Source of the DNA: Atherix ibis
Lineage: Eukaryota; Arthropoda; Insecta; Diptera; Athericidae
Reading direction: 5' to 3'
Assembly: GCA_958298945.1 (NCBI GenBank)
Contig: OY282605.1
Span: 39,286,811 to 39,350,810 of the forward strand
Length of the DNA: 64,000 bases
Shown here piece after piece: positions 10,956 through 22,800 of the stretch; the stretch's first letter is position 1, and every line of letters starts with the position of its first letter. The position numbers and the translations under genes are program-made. The notes beneath the pieces were generated by a model. It was not told the DNA's origin. It was given only the letters and a program-made list of their open reading frames with translations, and searched no databases.

Positions 10956-13900
10956 ATAAAAGTATATAAAATATTATAATAATACAGATATAATTTAAAC
11001 TTTAAAGCATTTAAAACTTTAAAAAGTTAAGTAATAATCGAATATATACAGCCCACACAGTGAAAAAGTCTTCAAAAATTACTTCAAAACTATCGAGTCC
11101 TGTGAGCAGTTTTTAAATAGTTATTTATATATTATTTTAAATATTTAAATCATGGCAATATTTATGCTATTAATTTAAATTATAAATTATAAATATATTT
11201 TTTTTAGCTTTATTTTCCAAAGTACAAATTGGATACTTTACAATGTGCAATCAATTTTTTTTATTTTTTTTTCATTTAAAAAAAAATTTCTTCTATATTA
11301 AATATTAACTTTAGTATTTATTAGAAAATATTTCTTTTTTTAAATTTCGAAATCAATAAAATTAGCTTTTTATTCTCGTGAAAATAAAATTTACTATCAA
11401 CTGAAATAAGAATAATGGACGATGGGGAGTAAAATTTTTTCATAAAAAGCAAATTTATATTCAATTTGTTTAAATGACATAAATTTTCTTATAAATTTAC
11501 AATGTCAGTACGTACATTCACGAACAAAGTGAAATATTGTTTTTGACTAAATTTATTATAGAATATAAATTTACTAAAGTTCGAAAGAAATTCATGAAAA
11601 TTCGATAAGAATTTTTTTTGTAGAATATAAAACTCACAGTATATAAATGATAAGTGCTCATCTGTGGTTTGATTAAAAATACGAAATAAATTACAAAAAA
11701 ATATTAATAAAAAAAAACAAACTTTAACCAAAAATGATATTCTAAAAGGGGAGAACTTTCAATGTGAATTTGCAAATAAATTCAATTGAAATAAGATAAA
11801 TTTAAACTGAATCCAAAATGTTCAAAAAAAAGGATAAATTTTTCCCAATTGTTTTATAACCAGTATGACAGAAAATTTCAATGTGAAATATTTACTATCG
11901 TAAATATGCACACAGATTACGGAAAATATAAAATATGATTTTCGGATCCATGTTGGTTCTAGTACAGGCACTCAGGGTGTATGTATTTGGTTATCTACAA
12001 TAGTTCGGTTTGTGTATGTACTCTTAGCAACTTGCAGATACGTAATCGATAACTTATTTCGTTTTTGAATTATTTCAAGTGAAATATGACGAAATTATCC
12101 TGTTATTTAGGTTAATATGTTATTAGGGATAGTGGGAAATGTTGTATATCAATATTCTGGATAATTCTTGTTCTGCAATTTATTGATTATTCTTTTGATT
12201 AAAGAGTCTAACAAGATTGTTGCGGTTTTCTGTATGAGAAAATTGCAATATAAGATTTTTCTGTTGACATGTTCAATTTTTTACAAAAAAAAAATAATTT
12301 TATAAATAAATTAATTATTAATAAAATAATTCTTAATGGAGTTAAAAACTTAATTTTCAATTCATCCTAAATTTTCTAAAATCCCAAAAGAGTTTTATTT
12401 CTATTTTTCCTTTTCTGAATTTTATTAATAATTTTTTTCCATTTTAACTTATAAATAAATAATAGAAATATAAAAGGAAATATTTTCCATATAAAGCTGA
12501 AACTCAAATTAAACAGAATTTTCTACAAACGTCAAGTGCAGGTTTAAACAAATAAAAAAATTTTATATTAAATGATTTTGTAAGTTTTTTTTTAAAAATT
12601 ATATATTATATATTATTTAAAAGAAATAGATATTTAGGAAAAATAAATATATTTTTATAACTAAATAGAAAGAATTACCTTTGAAAATTCCTTGAATATT
12701 TTTAAATATTTGATAAGGGTTATCTTTTCAAAGGCAATACAATTATCATAACATAAATAGTATAAATTATATATATTTATTGAAAGCAATGTAATATATA
12801 TTGTATTTAAAAATGAAACAGAATTAATTAAGCAGAATATAATTGAAATTAATAAAATATTAAATGGTTTAAGGCGTTTGTAACTTCAATTAACAGAACT
12901 TTTATAGGATTTATCCATTTGAAAGGATTTATTTTCTACAATTTTGTTATTATTTTTTCATTTTTTTACAAAAACTTATTCAAACGATAATTAAATATTA
13001 TACATAAATTAAATATTTACTTTTAAATAAAATCAATATACTTGTAATTAAAAGCTTTAGTTAAGTCTAAAAAAAAAAATGGAAAATGTTATTAAAAGGA
13101 ACGACTCTTCTAGAAGCTGGTAGAATTGTCTCTGAGGTGAAATAAGAAAAATTCTGAAAAGATTTTCATATTTCTTTATAAATAATAAAATCCTTTGCAG
13201 AATTTTATGTATTTTAATGATGAAGACCTTTGCTTAAAAAATTTTCATCCTTTATTCTTTATCCTTTATGAATGAGTTGTTATAAAAGATGGTTACTTTA
13301 CTAGATTTTTTTCTATACTCTAAAAGGAATGGAAAAGGATGAATTGTATTTATTAAAGAAAAATTATAATAATGATAGGACTTTTTTGGTTTTTTTTGGA
13401 ACTTTCAGGTAAATACACAATAAAAAAGTAGCCTTTCTGGCGAAAAAAAAATACTTTCAAATTTTAATTCTATCACTTTTCCTCTATTCGATAAGTTAAA
13501 AAAAAAATTATTTCCCCATATTATATTTCCAATATAAACCAAGTTTTCTATATAAGAAAAATATTTGCTTTTTAAATAAAACTAGCAAGTTTTTTTTATT
13601 GGAAATAAGTTCAGGTAGAGAAGAGAAAGTTTTCTCTAAAGAAACAAATTATATAAACTTTAAAAAGTAAACGGAATAAAAAGTATATGCGAATGTGTCT
13701 AAAACCAATTCATAAGTCAGACTGATCTAATAAAACGTGCTGAATATCCAATTTCACCAAAAGTCGATGTCATTCTTGTAAAGTTGAACTTTTGTATTGC
13801 ACTCTGTAGAATATCCTATTGCAAGACATTTAACAAAAACAAAAATTTTTAACAAGAAATTTTGAACAAAAAACCAATTCCCAAATGACTGTAGAGATTC

Positions 13901-15350
13901 CTATTGCCAAGGAAGAGATTTCCTTTCCTCACAACTAGACAATTTATTTGATACCATTTTGTACGGTTATATAAACACTATTTGAAGAACTTTTCTTATA
14001 AGGATATGTTTCGAGTGGGATAGAAAAAGTTTAAAAAATAATAATAAGGATTAGTTTTTGAAAATTTTTATTTTTAATGGAAATAAATTCTATTTTTTTT
14101 GGGCTGAAAGGGAGCTTTTTGAAATCATTTTACATAAATTCAAGTTGGAAATTGCATTCTGTGATTACTTTTTATATAGAATATTTTTGTAAAATTTTTC
14201 AACTTATCGACTTTTTCTATTTGTTTAAAGAAGAATTGAATGCTGAACAAAAAATAGGACAAAGAGCTTATTCGTATTCAAAAAAATTCAAAATGATAAT
14301 AAACTTACTGAAAGCAATTCTAATGCTACTTATCCAATTTCTTTCATCGATTTAAAAATCATATTCACAGTAAGTACTTCGAATTCGAAACTCTCTGTAG
14401 CAAGTGCAAAAAAGGACATAATATAGACGATTTGTCTGAGCACTAACACAGATAAGTTCAGGTTTTTTTTCTCTCCATAATAATATTTGGTAGCTAAACA
14501 AAACAAAATTTACAAAAAAAACGGAAAATTTATGTTAAAAGGGACATTTTTTTTTATTGTTTTAGATATTATACAATATAATCCTTATACTGCCGCCATC
14601 ATTTTAGATTTGTTGACTACTTAGTGAAAGCATTAAAAATAAAAATTTACAACAAAAATAATAAGGATGATAAAAAAATTAAGAAAACAGAAAATGAATA
14701 CATGTACTCATAATACGAGAACAATGGTGGGATGCTTAAAAAGTTTTTATGATGAAAAGTTTTCCCAAATGATGACAACGATTTGCGTTTGCATAATACT
14801 TTTGGCCCCATTAAAATTTTTGCCTTGACAAATCTGCAAAAAAAAAAAAATCCACCTTAAAACAATTGACAAAGAAACTTTTGAGTCCTTTCGTTTTTTG
14901 TTAATATTATATTTATTTATTTCGTTTTTTTTTCTCCTATTTTGATAAAGCTCTCGTTTAATATCATTTGTATTTTATTCCCCATACATAAAAGTCATAT
15001 TATATTACTTGGAAACCATTTGCTCCCTAAGTGAAATGATTTTTCTTTTTAAAAGGAAGAAAAAAAAATTAAATGGGAAATTATTTAAATTTAAATAATG
15101 TTAAAATAAAGCTTTATTGTGATAACATTTAAGACATTATTTTACATTTAATTATTATCAAAAATTATTCAGGAATTTTTTTTAAAAAAATGTGCTAATT
15201 TGTTTTTACGTGATTGAAGTTAATTTATATGAAAATATTCATAATGTAAAATAATTGATTTTTATTAGCATAAATTAGGTTTTTTTAAGTAATTGTTCAC
15301 ATGTTTTTTTTGAAGAGATATTGGAAATATTTAAAAACTGGTAGTACAGT
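10956..15350. other. AT-rich intronic DNA
   Basis: A/T runs and short chance frames only. Near 13740-13910 a short block (TTGGCAATAGGAAT..CTCTACAG on the minus strand) occurs twice about 100 bp apart. No coding family was recognised. Confidence 0.5.
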
Positions 15351-15359
15351 GTACACTCC

Positions 15360-15960
15360 GAATCATTGAAACATAATTAGTGACAGATACAAAAGTCATG
15401 GAAGCTGTTCCTATACTATTAAATGATCTTGTTCTCAATCATATTCAATATAATCTATTATTAATCATCAAAAAAGAGAGATTTTTAATTATGTTGGATT
15501 CCAGATAACCAAATGATAAATAGCCAGAGAATTTTTTCAAAACAGTCCACTCAACAATTACACAAAAAAATCTATGCACTAAACCTATTCAGAATTTAGA
15601 TAAGAATTTAGATCTCTCACACATGATATCCTTTTCAGGATCCAAAAATCCTTTAAAGTTCAACTTGCTAGCAATTATCTTCTAATGGAATATCACCTCA
15701 CACAAAACTTTATTTTTAATGAGATCTCCTCCATTGTGGAGCATTTTAGATCACTCAATATCTTTTCTAAGTCCTCTTTTTAATACCTCAAAGTAAACAA
15801 ATATTCTCTAGAAAATCTAATCACCTATTACTAGCCCATTCAACTAACAAACAATCGATTTTATATAACCCATACACTTACAGGTCGCCAAAGGACTACA
15901 TAATCGTATCCAAAGGACCTTAAATTATAACAAACAAATTGATTGGAAATTCTTTAAATT
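15360..15960 (+). mobile_element. probable I-like LINE 3' fragment
   Basis: The last part (15885-15930: GGTCGCCAAAGGACTACATAATCG, then AAAGGACCTTAAA) resembles the 3' end of the I-like LINE at 26150-26220 (AGTCGCCAAATAGCCTCACGGTCG, AAGGGACCTTACAAAC). The rest is too degraded for protein comparison. Confidence 0.35.
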
Positions 15961-18000
15961 ATTTAAAAAAAATTGTAAAAAGTTATTTTCTGTAGTCATT
16001 TTGTAAGTTCATATTGGTTTTTTTTTATAAGAGAAGGAAAAATCTTCTTCTCATAAGTCCATACTGGTTTTCAAAAGTCGCTGTTTTTTTCTTTGAAATT
16101 TCTAAATTTTTTATATTTTTTTCTAAGCGTGATTTTTATTATAAATTAATTTTTTTTTCAACTTAAATTACTAATTAACTGATTAATAGATATAACTGAC
16201 AGTAGTGAAAAGGAGTAAATTTTCTAGGAGTACCTCTAATGTGAAATTTCCTTTTATTTTGAATATTTTCAATATTATTTTTATATTTTATTAAAAAAAA
16301 ATAAGTAAAAATATATTATAAAGAAATAAATTCTTTTCTTATTAATAAGTTTTGTAAATTATTTATAGATAAAAATGTATAAACATATACCGAGTCAGAG
16401 GATTATCTTACATAATTCTATAAGATGCTTACCATCTATTATAATTATATGAGTACATTTATTTATAGATGGAAAAAACAAATTTAAGATAAGATATTTG
16501 ATTTAATCAAGATAAAAATATGCAAAATAATATTAAATATTTACTTAGAAGATTTTTTTTTTTTAAATAAATTTCTTTTTCTTTGGTTAAAATATTCCAT
16601 TTGACAAAAGATAATTTTTATCATATTTGCGATAAAAAAAAATGTAATAAAATTTAATGAATACCTTTTTAAGGATTTATCCTCTTATCTTACAGGGGAA
16701 CAGCTATGAGCTTTAAAAGCTTCATGGTTTCTATGGTACGAACACTACGGACAGGAGTTTATGATTTTTCGATCGATGATTAGTTTTTATGATTAGACAA
16801 ATAACGACTGAAGCATACAAATAAAGCTGAGATTGCTTCTAAAATTGAATTTTTTGCATTTTTTTTTAAAAATATATACAGCTTATCATAAGGCTGCTCG
16901 CTTTTTACAAAGTATAGAAAATTCAAAATACAAAGAAAAAGTAAGCCGCAAAGTATTAGGGGGAAAAAATATCACAAAAAATTGGTTTTGTTTTTGTTTG
17001 AAGAGTATTTTAAGGACTTTTCAATTAGTGTTGAGAATAGAGATTTATTCAAAAAAATAAAAGTGTTAAGGAAAGATTTTTGTTTTAGAGAGGAAGGAAT
17101 AATGCAATTTTTAAAGAGAACTGAATAAAAAAATAAAGAAAAATATTTTTTTTTAATTTTAAATTTAGTTGTAGTAAAAATATTTGAAGAACTGTTTTTA
17201 AAAAAAATGTTTTTAACCAAAAATTTTTGAAACAATAAACATAGATGGTTAAAAAAGCTTAGGACGATTAAAACGATTTTATTAAAAATTACTAAAAGTA
17301 AATTGTTAAGAAGTTAAAATTTTTTAGTATAGCAAATTATTAGAATGAATAAAGATAAAAGTAAATAATATTATGTTAAACTAAGAAAATAAAAAAAAAG
17401 GATTTTGTTTTTTTTCTATTTAATAATTATGTTTTTAATGTATTAATGTTTTTATATGTGTATGTGTTTATGTGTTATATATATTTTTTTTTATAAAAAA
17501 AAAATATATTTATAAATGTGTATGTATGTATAAAAAAGGCACCACAGCAGCATTTATACTTAGCCACAAACTCCGGAACAATTTTTCGCATATTTTTAAA
17601 AAAAAAATAAAATCCATTACCACCTGCCATGGAGGACATGCATTTTGTATATGTGAGGATGAAGCGAACTTTATTAAATTTTTTTTATTTTTATACAATT
17701 TCATCTTTATTATTTATTTATTATTATTATTATCATTATTATTATTATTATTATTATTTTTAAATTTAAACACTTAACCCTTTATTTAGTTTTAATTCAT
17801 TTAAATGGTAATATAAAATGGTGGAGATTTATTTGAGGGGTGAAAAATCTTTAATTTAAATAACAAAATCAAATAGGCAATATTATTAATTGACCCCATT
17901 TTCTATAATAAATTATTTCACATATACATATATATATATATATATATATTTGTAGGTTTTTTTTTGTTTACATAAAGGTTTAGTCCTTATTCCATTGTTA
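15961..18000. other. AT-rich intronic DNA with simple repeats
   Basis: There are ATT-rich (about 17718-17760) and TA (about 17925-17950) microsatellites, plus a near-palindromic AT stretch at 17478-17515. A small GC-richer patch at 17590-17660 was considered as an exon and rejected. Confidence 0.5.
17718..17950. repeat. ATT and TA microsatellites
   Basis: TTATTATTATTATTATC..ATTATTATTATTATT at 17718-17757 and a TA run at about 17925-17950. Confidence 0.85.
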
Positions 18001-18009
18001 CCATATACA

Positions 18010-18640
18010 AATTTACTAATAATAATGCGAAGGGCAGTCTGATAAGTCAGTGATAAATGAAACAACGAATTTATTTATTCAACAAATTTTGATTTGTTTT
18101 TCAATATAGTCCAATTGTATACTAGACATGCCGCTTCCAATAATATTTCAACTTTTTTATAGCATTCGTACAGTCCGCTTTGACAAACTGTACAAAATAG
18201 ACTTTAATTTAGAAGTGCACGCAGATTCTTTTATTCATGTTTGGAAGCAAAAACAAGTCGTAGGGAGTCAAACCGAGAAAAAAAAGTAAACAGTTCATTA
18301 AGTAATTCGACTAATTTTGCTGTTTGAATTGCCCATAACAGAGAAGGTGTATTTTGATGGTGAAACAGAACTTTTTGTCTTCGCCAAATGCAGCTGTTTG
18401 TCTTGATTTCATTATTCAACTAGTCAAATAATGCCATATAATACTGTTCTATTATCGGTTTTAGTCGATGAAGATTATAACATGTGCACTCCAGAAAACC
18501 ATAGATATAACATTTCTTTTTGGCCTTCTTTAGTGCATGTTTGCAATTGTTTTGATTAAATTTTGATTTCTGATGTGAAATGGTGAATCCATCTTTCATT
18601 AACGTGGCACCCATCTCACCGATAGCTTTCTATGGTATAT
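18010..18640 (-). mobile_element. decayed mariner remnant
   Basis: The minus strand gives, with stops, a block like HQKSKFNQN..KHALKKAKK (the TPESN-QSAEW..PKK region), then IIEQYYMALFD (the YY..LL-RL block), KVLFHHQNTPSLL (the KVLFHQDNAPAH second-Asp block, here Gln-Asn instead of Asp-Asn) and AKLVELLNELF. The end at 18030 (GGGCAGTCTGATAAGTCAGTG) looks like a mariner terminus. The opposite end was not located. Confidence 0.55.
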
Positions 18641-19733
18641 CCAACAATTAATGTAAGATGTGCACTCAAGATATTTACCATATCAGCTATCTGATATATT
18701 TTTACTCAAGTATCTTTTAAAATGATATTATGAATATTTTTAATCCTGGGTACTCAGTATGTCACTTCTAAATCATTCCATTCAAAAGCGACGAATTTCT
18801 GTAATATTTTTGAAGATTGGTTTTGCTATTGTTTTTTTTTCTTAACAAAAATGTGTATTTTATAAATACACAAAATTCACTTTATTCCATATTATAATTA
18901 AAAAAAACACACAAACCTTGTCAGCTTTCCGTGACTGTAAAAACTAAACTAATGAATAAATGTTTAAAATTTTTTCTATGGTATCATTATAATAATGCTA
19001 GATGATAAAAAATATATTATTTTACTGGTATAAGTAACACCTCTTATATTTATCACCAACTTATCAGATTGCCTCCGTAACTTATTATTAAAAATTATTG
19101 TAAATTTTGTTATTATTATTATTTTTTTTGGAAATAAATTTTATGATTTTTCTTTTCTTACATTAAATGGGAATAAATTAGTAAATAAATTTATATCCTT
19201 TGCCTGTACCAAATAAATACAAAATGAAAAAAATTAAATAAAAATTAAAAAATTTTATGAATTATTTCAATTTAAACTAATTAAATGACAGCATGTTTAT
19301 TTGAAGCTTCTCCAAACTAATTAATACTTGAAAAAAAGCTAAGAATTTGGTATGAATTTATTTATATTTATAATAATTTTTTTGGTTTTTCAAAAATATG
19401 GCAATAAAAACTATGTTTATGAATAAGTTTTTTTTGAAAAAGAAATAAATTCCTTATTAACTAAGGAGAAATAGCTGTAAATAAATTGGCGCTACAATCG
19501 TTAAGAAGATAAAAATAAATATACAAAAAGAAGACGAACATATATAATTATAGCTGTTCTCCTATAATATCACATAAATAATAAATTATATTAATTTTTA
19601 TTATATTAATTATAGTTTAAAAAAAAAAACAGAAAAATTATTTGTTATCCTTTTGGTTATTTAAGAGTTTCTATAAGGGTAAGTTGTTAAAAATATGATG
19701 ATCAGTTAAATTATTCCTATTTCGCGATAATAC
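18641..19733. other. intron downstream of alternative exon b
   Basis: AT-rich. The next lectin exon was looked for on the minus strand (C-terminal QxW repeats) and not found here. Confidence 0.5.
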
Positions 19734-19838
19734 CTGATTTCCGCCTTGGCCATGACACTCCCATAGGCCAATCGGTTTATGCATGTCCTCAGGTTTGGCA
19801 GCTGTGTCTAAGCACATATTTGTCACCAAATTGGCTAT
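19734..19838 (-). CDS. Pgant9: Pgant9-like alternative lectin exon b
   Basis: This 105-nt exon (35 codons, phase 0 to 0) reads 19838 to 19734. The acceptor is ATTACAG and the donor CAG|GTATTA. It encodes [14 protein letters not shown], then [10 protein letters not shown], then [11 protein letters not shown]. It starts with the same ATA codon as exon a and ends with the same GGNQ, so it is a second version of the same lectin repeat. The loop here (KPEDMHK) is close to neutral rather than strongly basic. Splicing both exons together would keep the frame but duplicate the repeat, so mutually exclusive use is the likely mode. No transcript evidence is available. Confidence 0.87.
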
Positions 19839-22800
19839 CTGTAATTATTATAAAAGCAACAAAATCCGCTTAATTTTTATCTCAATCGTGATTTCTTTAA
19901 ATATTTCTCCTTTATCCAAAATAATGGGGGGAAAAAGTAAAAAACAAAAAAAATTATCAAAATTTTTCTTTGAAATAGTCGCCACCACATATGAGATAAT
20001 TTTTAAAAAGTCTCACCTCAGTGATGACCACAACCATAATTTTGATAATTTTCATTATTTTATACTCTCCATTATTGTCTAAAAAATCCATTTATCCTCT
20101 TTTGGGCACATATGTATTGTACATAAATGTGTCGATGTGCAAGGATATGTAAATACGTAAATTGATGATAAAAATGGTGATACTAAAATTTTGTGTAAAT
20201 ATATTTCGTATTTGCTTACTTTTTGGCTTATTATTTGAAAATTAATAGAAGTTTGTGGCGGTCGCATATGTTGCTGCTATATGTGTACTTGTATAAATTT
20301 GTTGGGTTTTTGTTTTGTTTTTTTTTTTTTTTTTGGTTTTGCATCTAAATCAGCTAACTGTAATAAAAATATGGTGTAATTTATCTTAACCTGATTGCCT
20401 CCTTGATTATGGCAAGGATAAAGGCCGACCGCCTTCTTTAGGTCCCTCTTTCTGGCTGGTGAATCTAAGCATGTGCGACCGCCATATCCCAAATTCCTTA
20501 TCTACTCATTAAATTTCAAAATTTATTTATTATGATTTTTTTTTTTAGTTTAATCAATTATAAATATTTTGGTTAAAAAAAACAACAAACCCATAATAAA
20601 TCATATAATGTTAAAAGATATTTAAATGAAATATTTTTTGTTAGGTCATAACATACCTCCCCAGATGCTACAGCTTCTCCTGGTATGAAAAGTTCTGGAT
20701 AAATATTGTCCAAAAACCATTGGAAACTTTTACATCCTAATTTGTTCCTAAAAAATAAAACAAAAATTTTTTATAAAAATTTTTATTAAAATTATTTTGA
20801 ATTTTTTTGTCTTCATATTTTCTACGTTGATAAATTTTTCCCATATTTTTTTTTCTTCAAAAATGTTTTAAAATATTATTGAACATTTTTCGATAAAAGT
20901 CTTTAAAGAAGCATAAAATTTACACATTATCAAAAATTGATAATAAAAAATTGAACACGTTAAATACATAAAAAAAAAAAGATTAGAAAATTCTCTTTTT
21001 CCATTTGATGATGATTTATGGATAAATTTTAACGCATTTGAATGAAGTACTTATTAATCGATTGCTATAAAAAGGATATTATTGTAAAAGTTATGCCTGA
21101 AAGCATAAAATAAAAGCGTATATATTTTCAAAATGGAAATTTTCAATTTGTTTTCAAGGAAACTCTCTAAAAAAAATATGCTCTAGTGTGTATCATTTGA
21201 AATATGCTGTCATCATTTTATTGAAAGAAGAAGCTTTTGCTCATCTTCTTTTTATTGAATTTTTTATTTCTATTATAACATTCCTAAAGAATTATGATTC
21301 TAAAAAAAATTTTAACCATTATTTTAATAACTTTTAAAAGAATTCTTAAAGAGTGAAATAAATTGTAAAAAAAAAATCATGAATTTTATGAAAAGTTTGT
21401 AGAAAAATTTAACTATTTGAAAATTGTATGAAAATATTTAAAAATGAATTAACTCCTTTATTTTTATAATCAACTTTTATCATCAAATTATCTATAAAAT
21501 GTTTAGTATAATTGAAAAAAAATTTCAACTCATACCTAAGTTCTCTTCTTGTACCGACATCGCCAAAATCACCTTTATCGTTGCCAATTCTTTGGTAATA
21601 ATACTTGGCATAATCGTCTAACCAAACTTCGGCTAATCGTACTGAATTTCTCTTCAAAACATTAACACCACTTCTCCACTGAAAATCAAAAATTTAAATT
21701 TTTATAATGAAAATAAGTACAAAAGGATATTATTATTTTTTTTAAATTTAACTTTTCTTATATTTACCTTGTATGGAGATCGTTTTCGAAATATGTGACC
21801 AACATGTGAACAAGGAACAATTTCTAATGTACCACCGCACATCCACGTTTTAAAGGATAATTCTAGATTCTCACCACCCCAGATATCAAAGCCGGAATCG
21901 TATGTTCCCAGACGTTCGAAGAAATTCCTGTCAATAGAGAAAAGACCACCGGCCATTGTTGGTGACCACACTGGTTCAGCTGAGCTCTGCAAAATGTCAA
22001 AATGATATGCGTAAAAGATAACGTTTGTTTTTTGTTTTTTTTTCAGCAATAACCACAACTATAAATATTTTGTAAAAAGCTTAATTAATTTATAAAATCT
22101 TTAAAAATGAAGTGAGGGTAAATACCCCCCATCGGAGTTTCTCCAACTACTAACGAAAGTTAGAAGATTGTAATAAATGGCGAGATTTTTGAGGAACCAA
22201 ACGAATTTTATGATATATTATTACAAATATATAAGGATACATCAACAGTTCTATGAAGAATATTTAAGGATAAGGATTAGACGCGGTAGGAATCGGAACG
22301 TTTTTCCAAAAATTTCAACTCCATAAGTCCAAATTTGCTTGATAATTACGTCGTGTATTAAATGTTTAGTTTTTTTGTTAATGTCAAATGATTATCCAGT
22401 AGTGCTTAATAGTTATCAATAGCATCTATTTACTTTAGAATTGGAGTTGCAGGTTGTTTTACTCTACATTGGGGCTTGCAGATTAGTCCTTTGTTTGGAT
22501 AAAATCTTTAATAATGAACTTTATCATATTGTGGAATTATGGTGCCTGTAAAATTCTTCATAACGCACTCTCCATCTCGTAAACTAGAATTCATCATCAT
22601 CATTATCAAAGGCGTGACAATTCGGAGCTTTACACCGTGGCCTTCCAGTTCGACACTTCCAGCAGGAGAGCCTGCCATGACAACGGCATGACAATAGGGA
22701 GTTCGCTCAAGACCTCCAGCCTCAATCGAAAGCTAGGGGGCCTACCTTGTCTTCTGGGACCATTAGAGACTTTCCGGACAGGATCGACCTTATCCATACG

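Noticed and set aside
13740..13810. KCLAI-like peptide on the minus strand, reminiscent of a lectin gamma repeat
   Set aside because: No QxW follows, a stop comes soon after, and the same DNA block recurs nearby as a non-coding duplication.
17590..17660. Possible third alternative lectin exon (minus strand, ..CPPWQ|GTGGTA)
   Set aside because: It has plausible splice sites but the encoded residues lack the CLD and GGNQ landmarks, and the phase does not match.
17472..17777. 101-codon plus-strand frame rich in Leu/Phe (possible membrane protein)
   Set aside because: The hydrophobic end is a translated ATT/TTA microsatellite.
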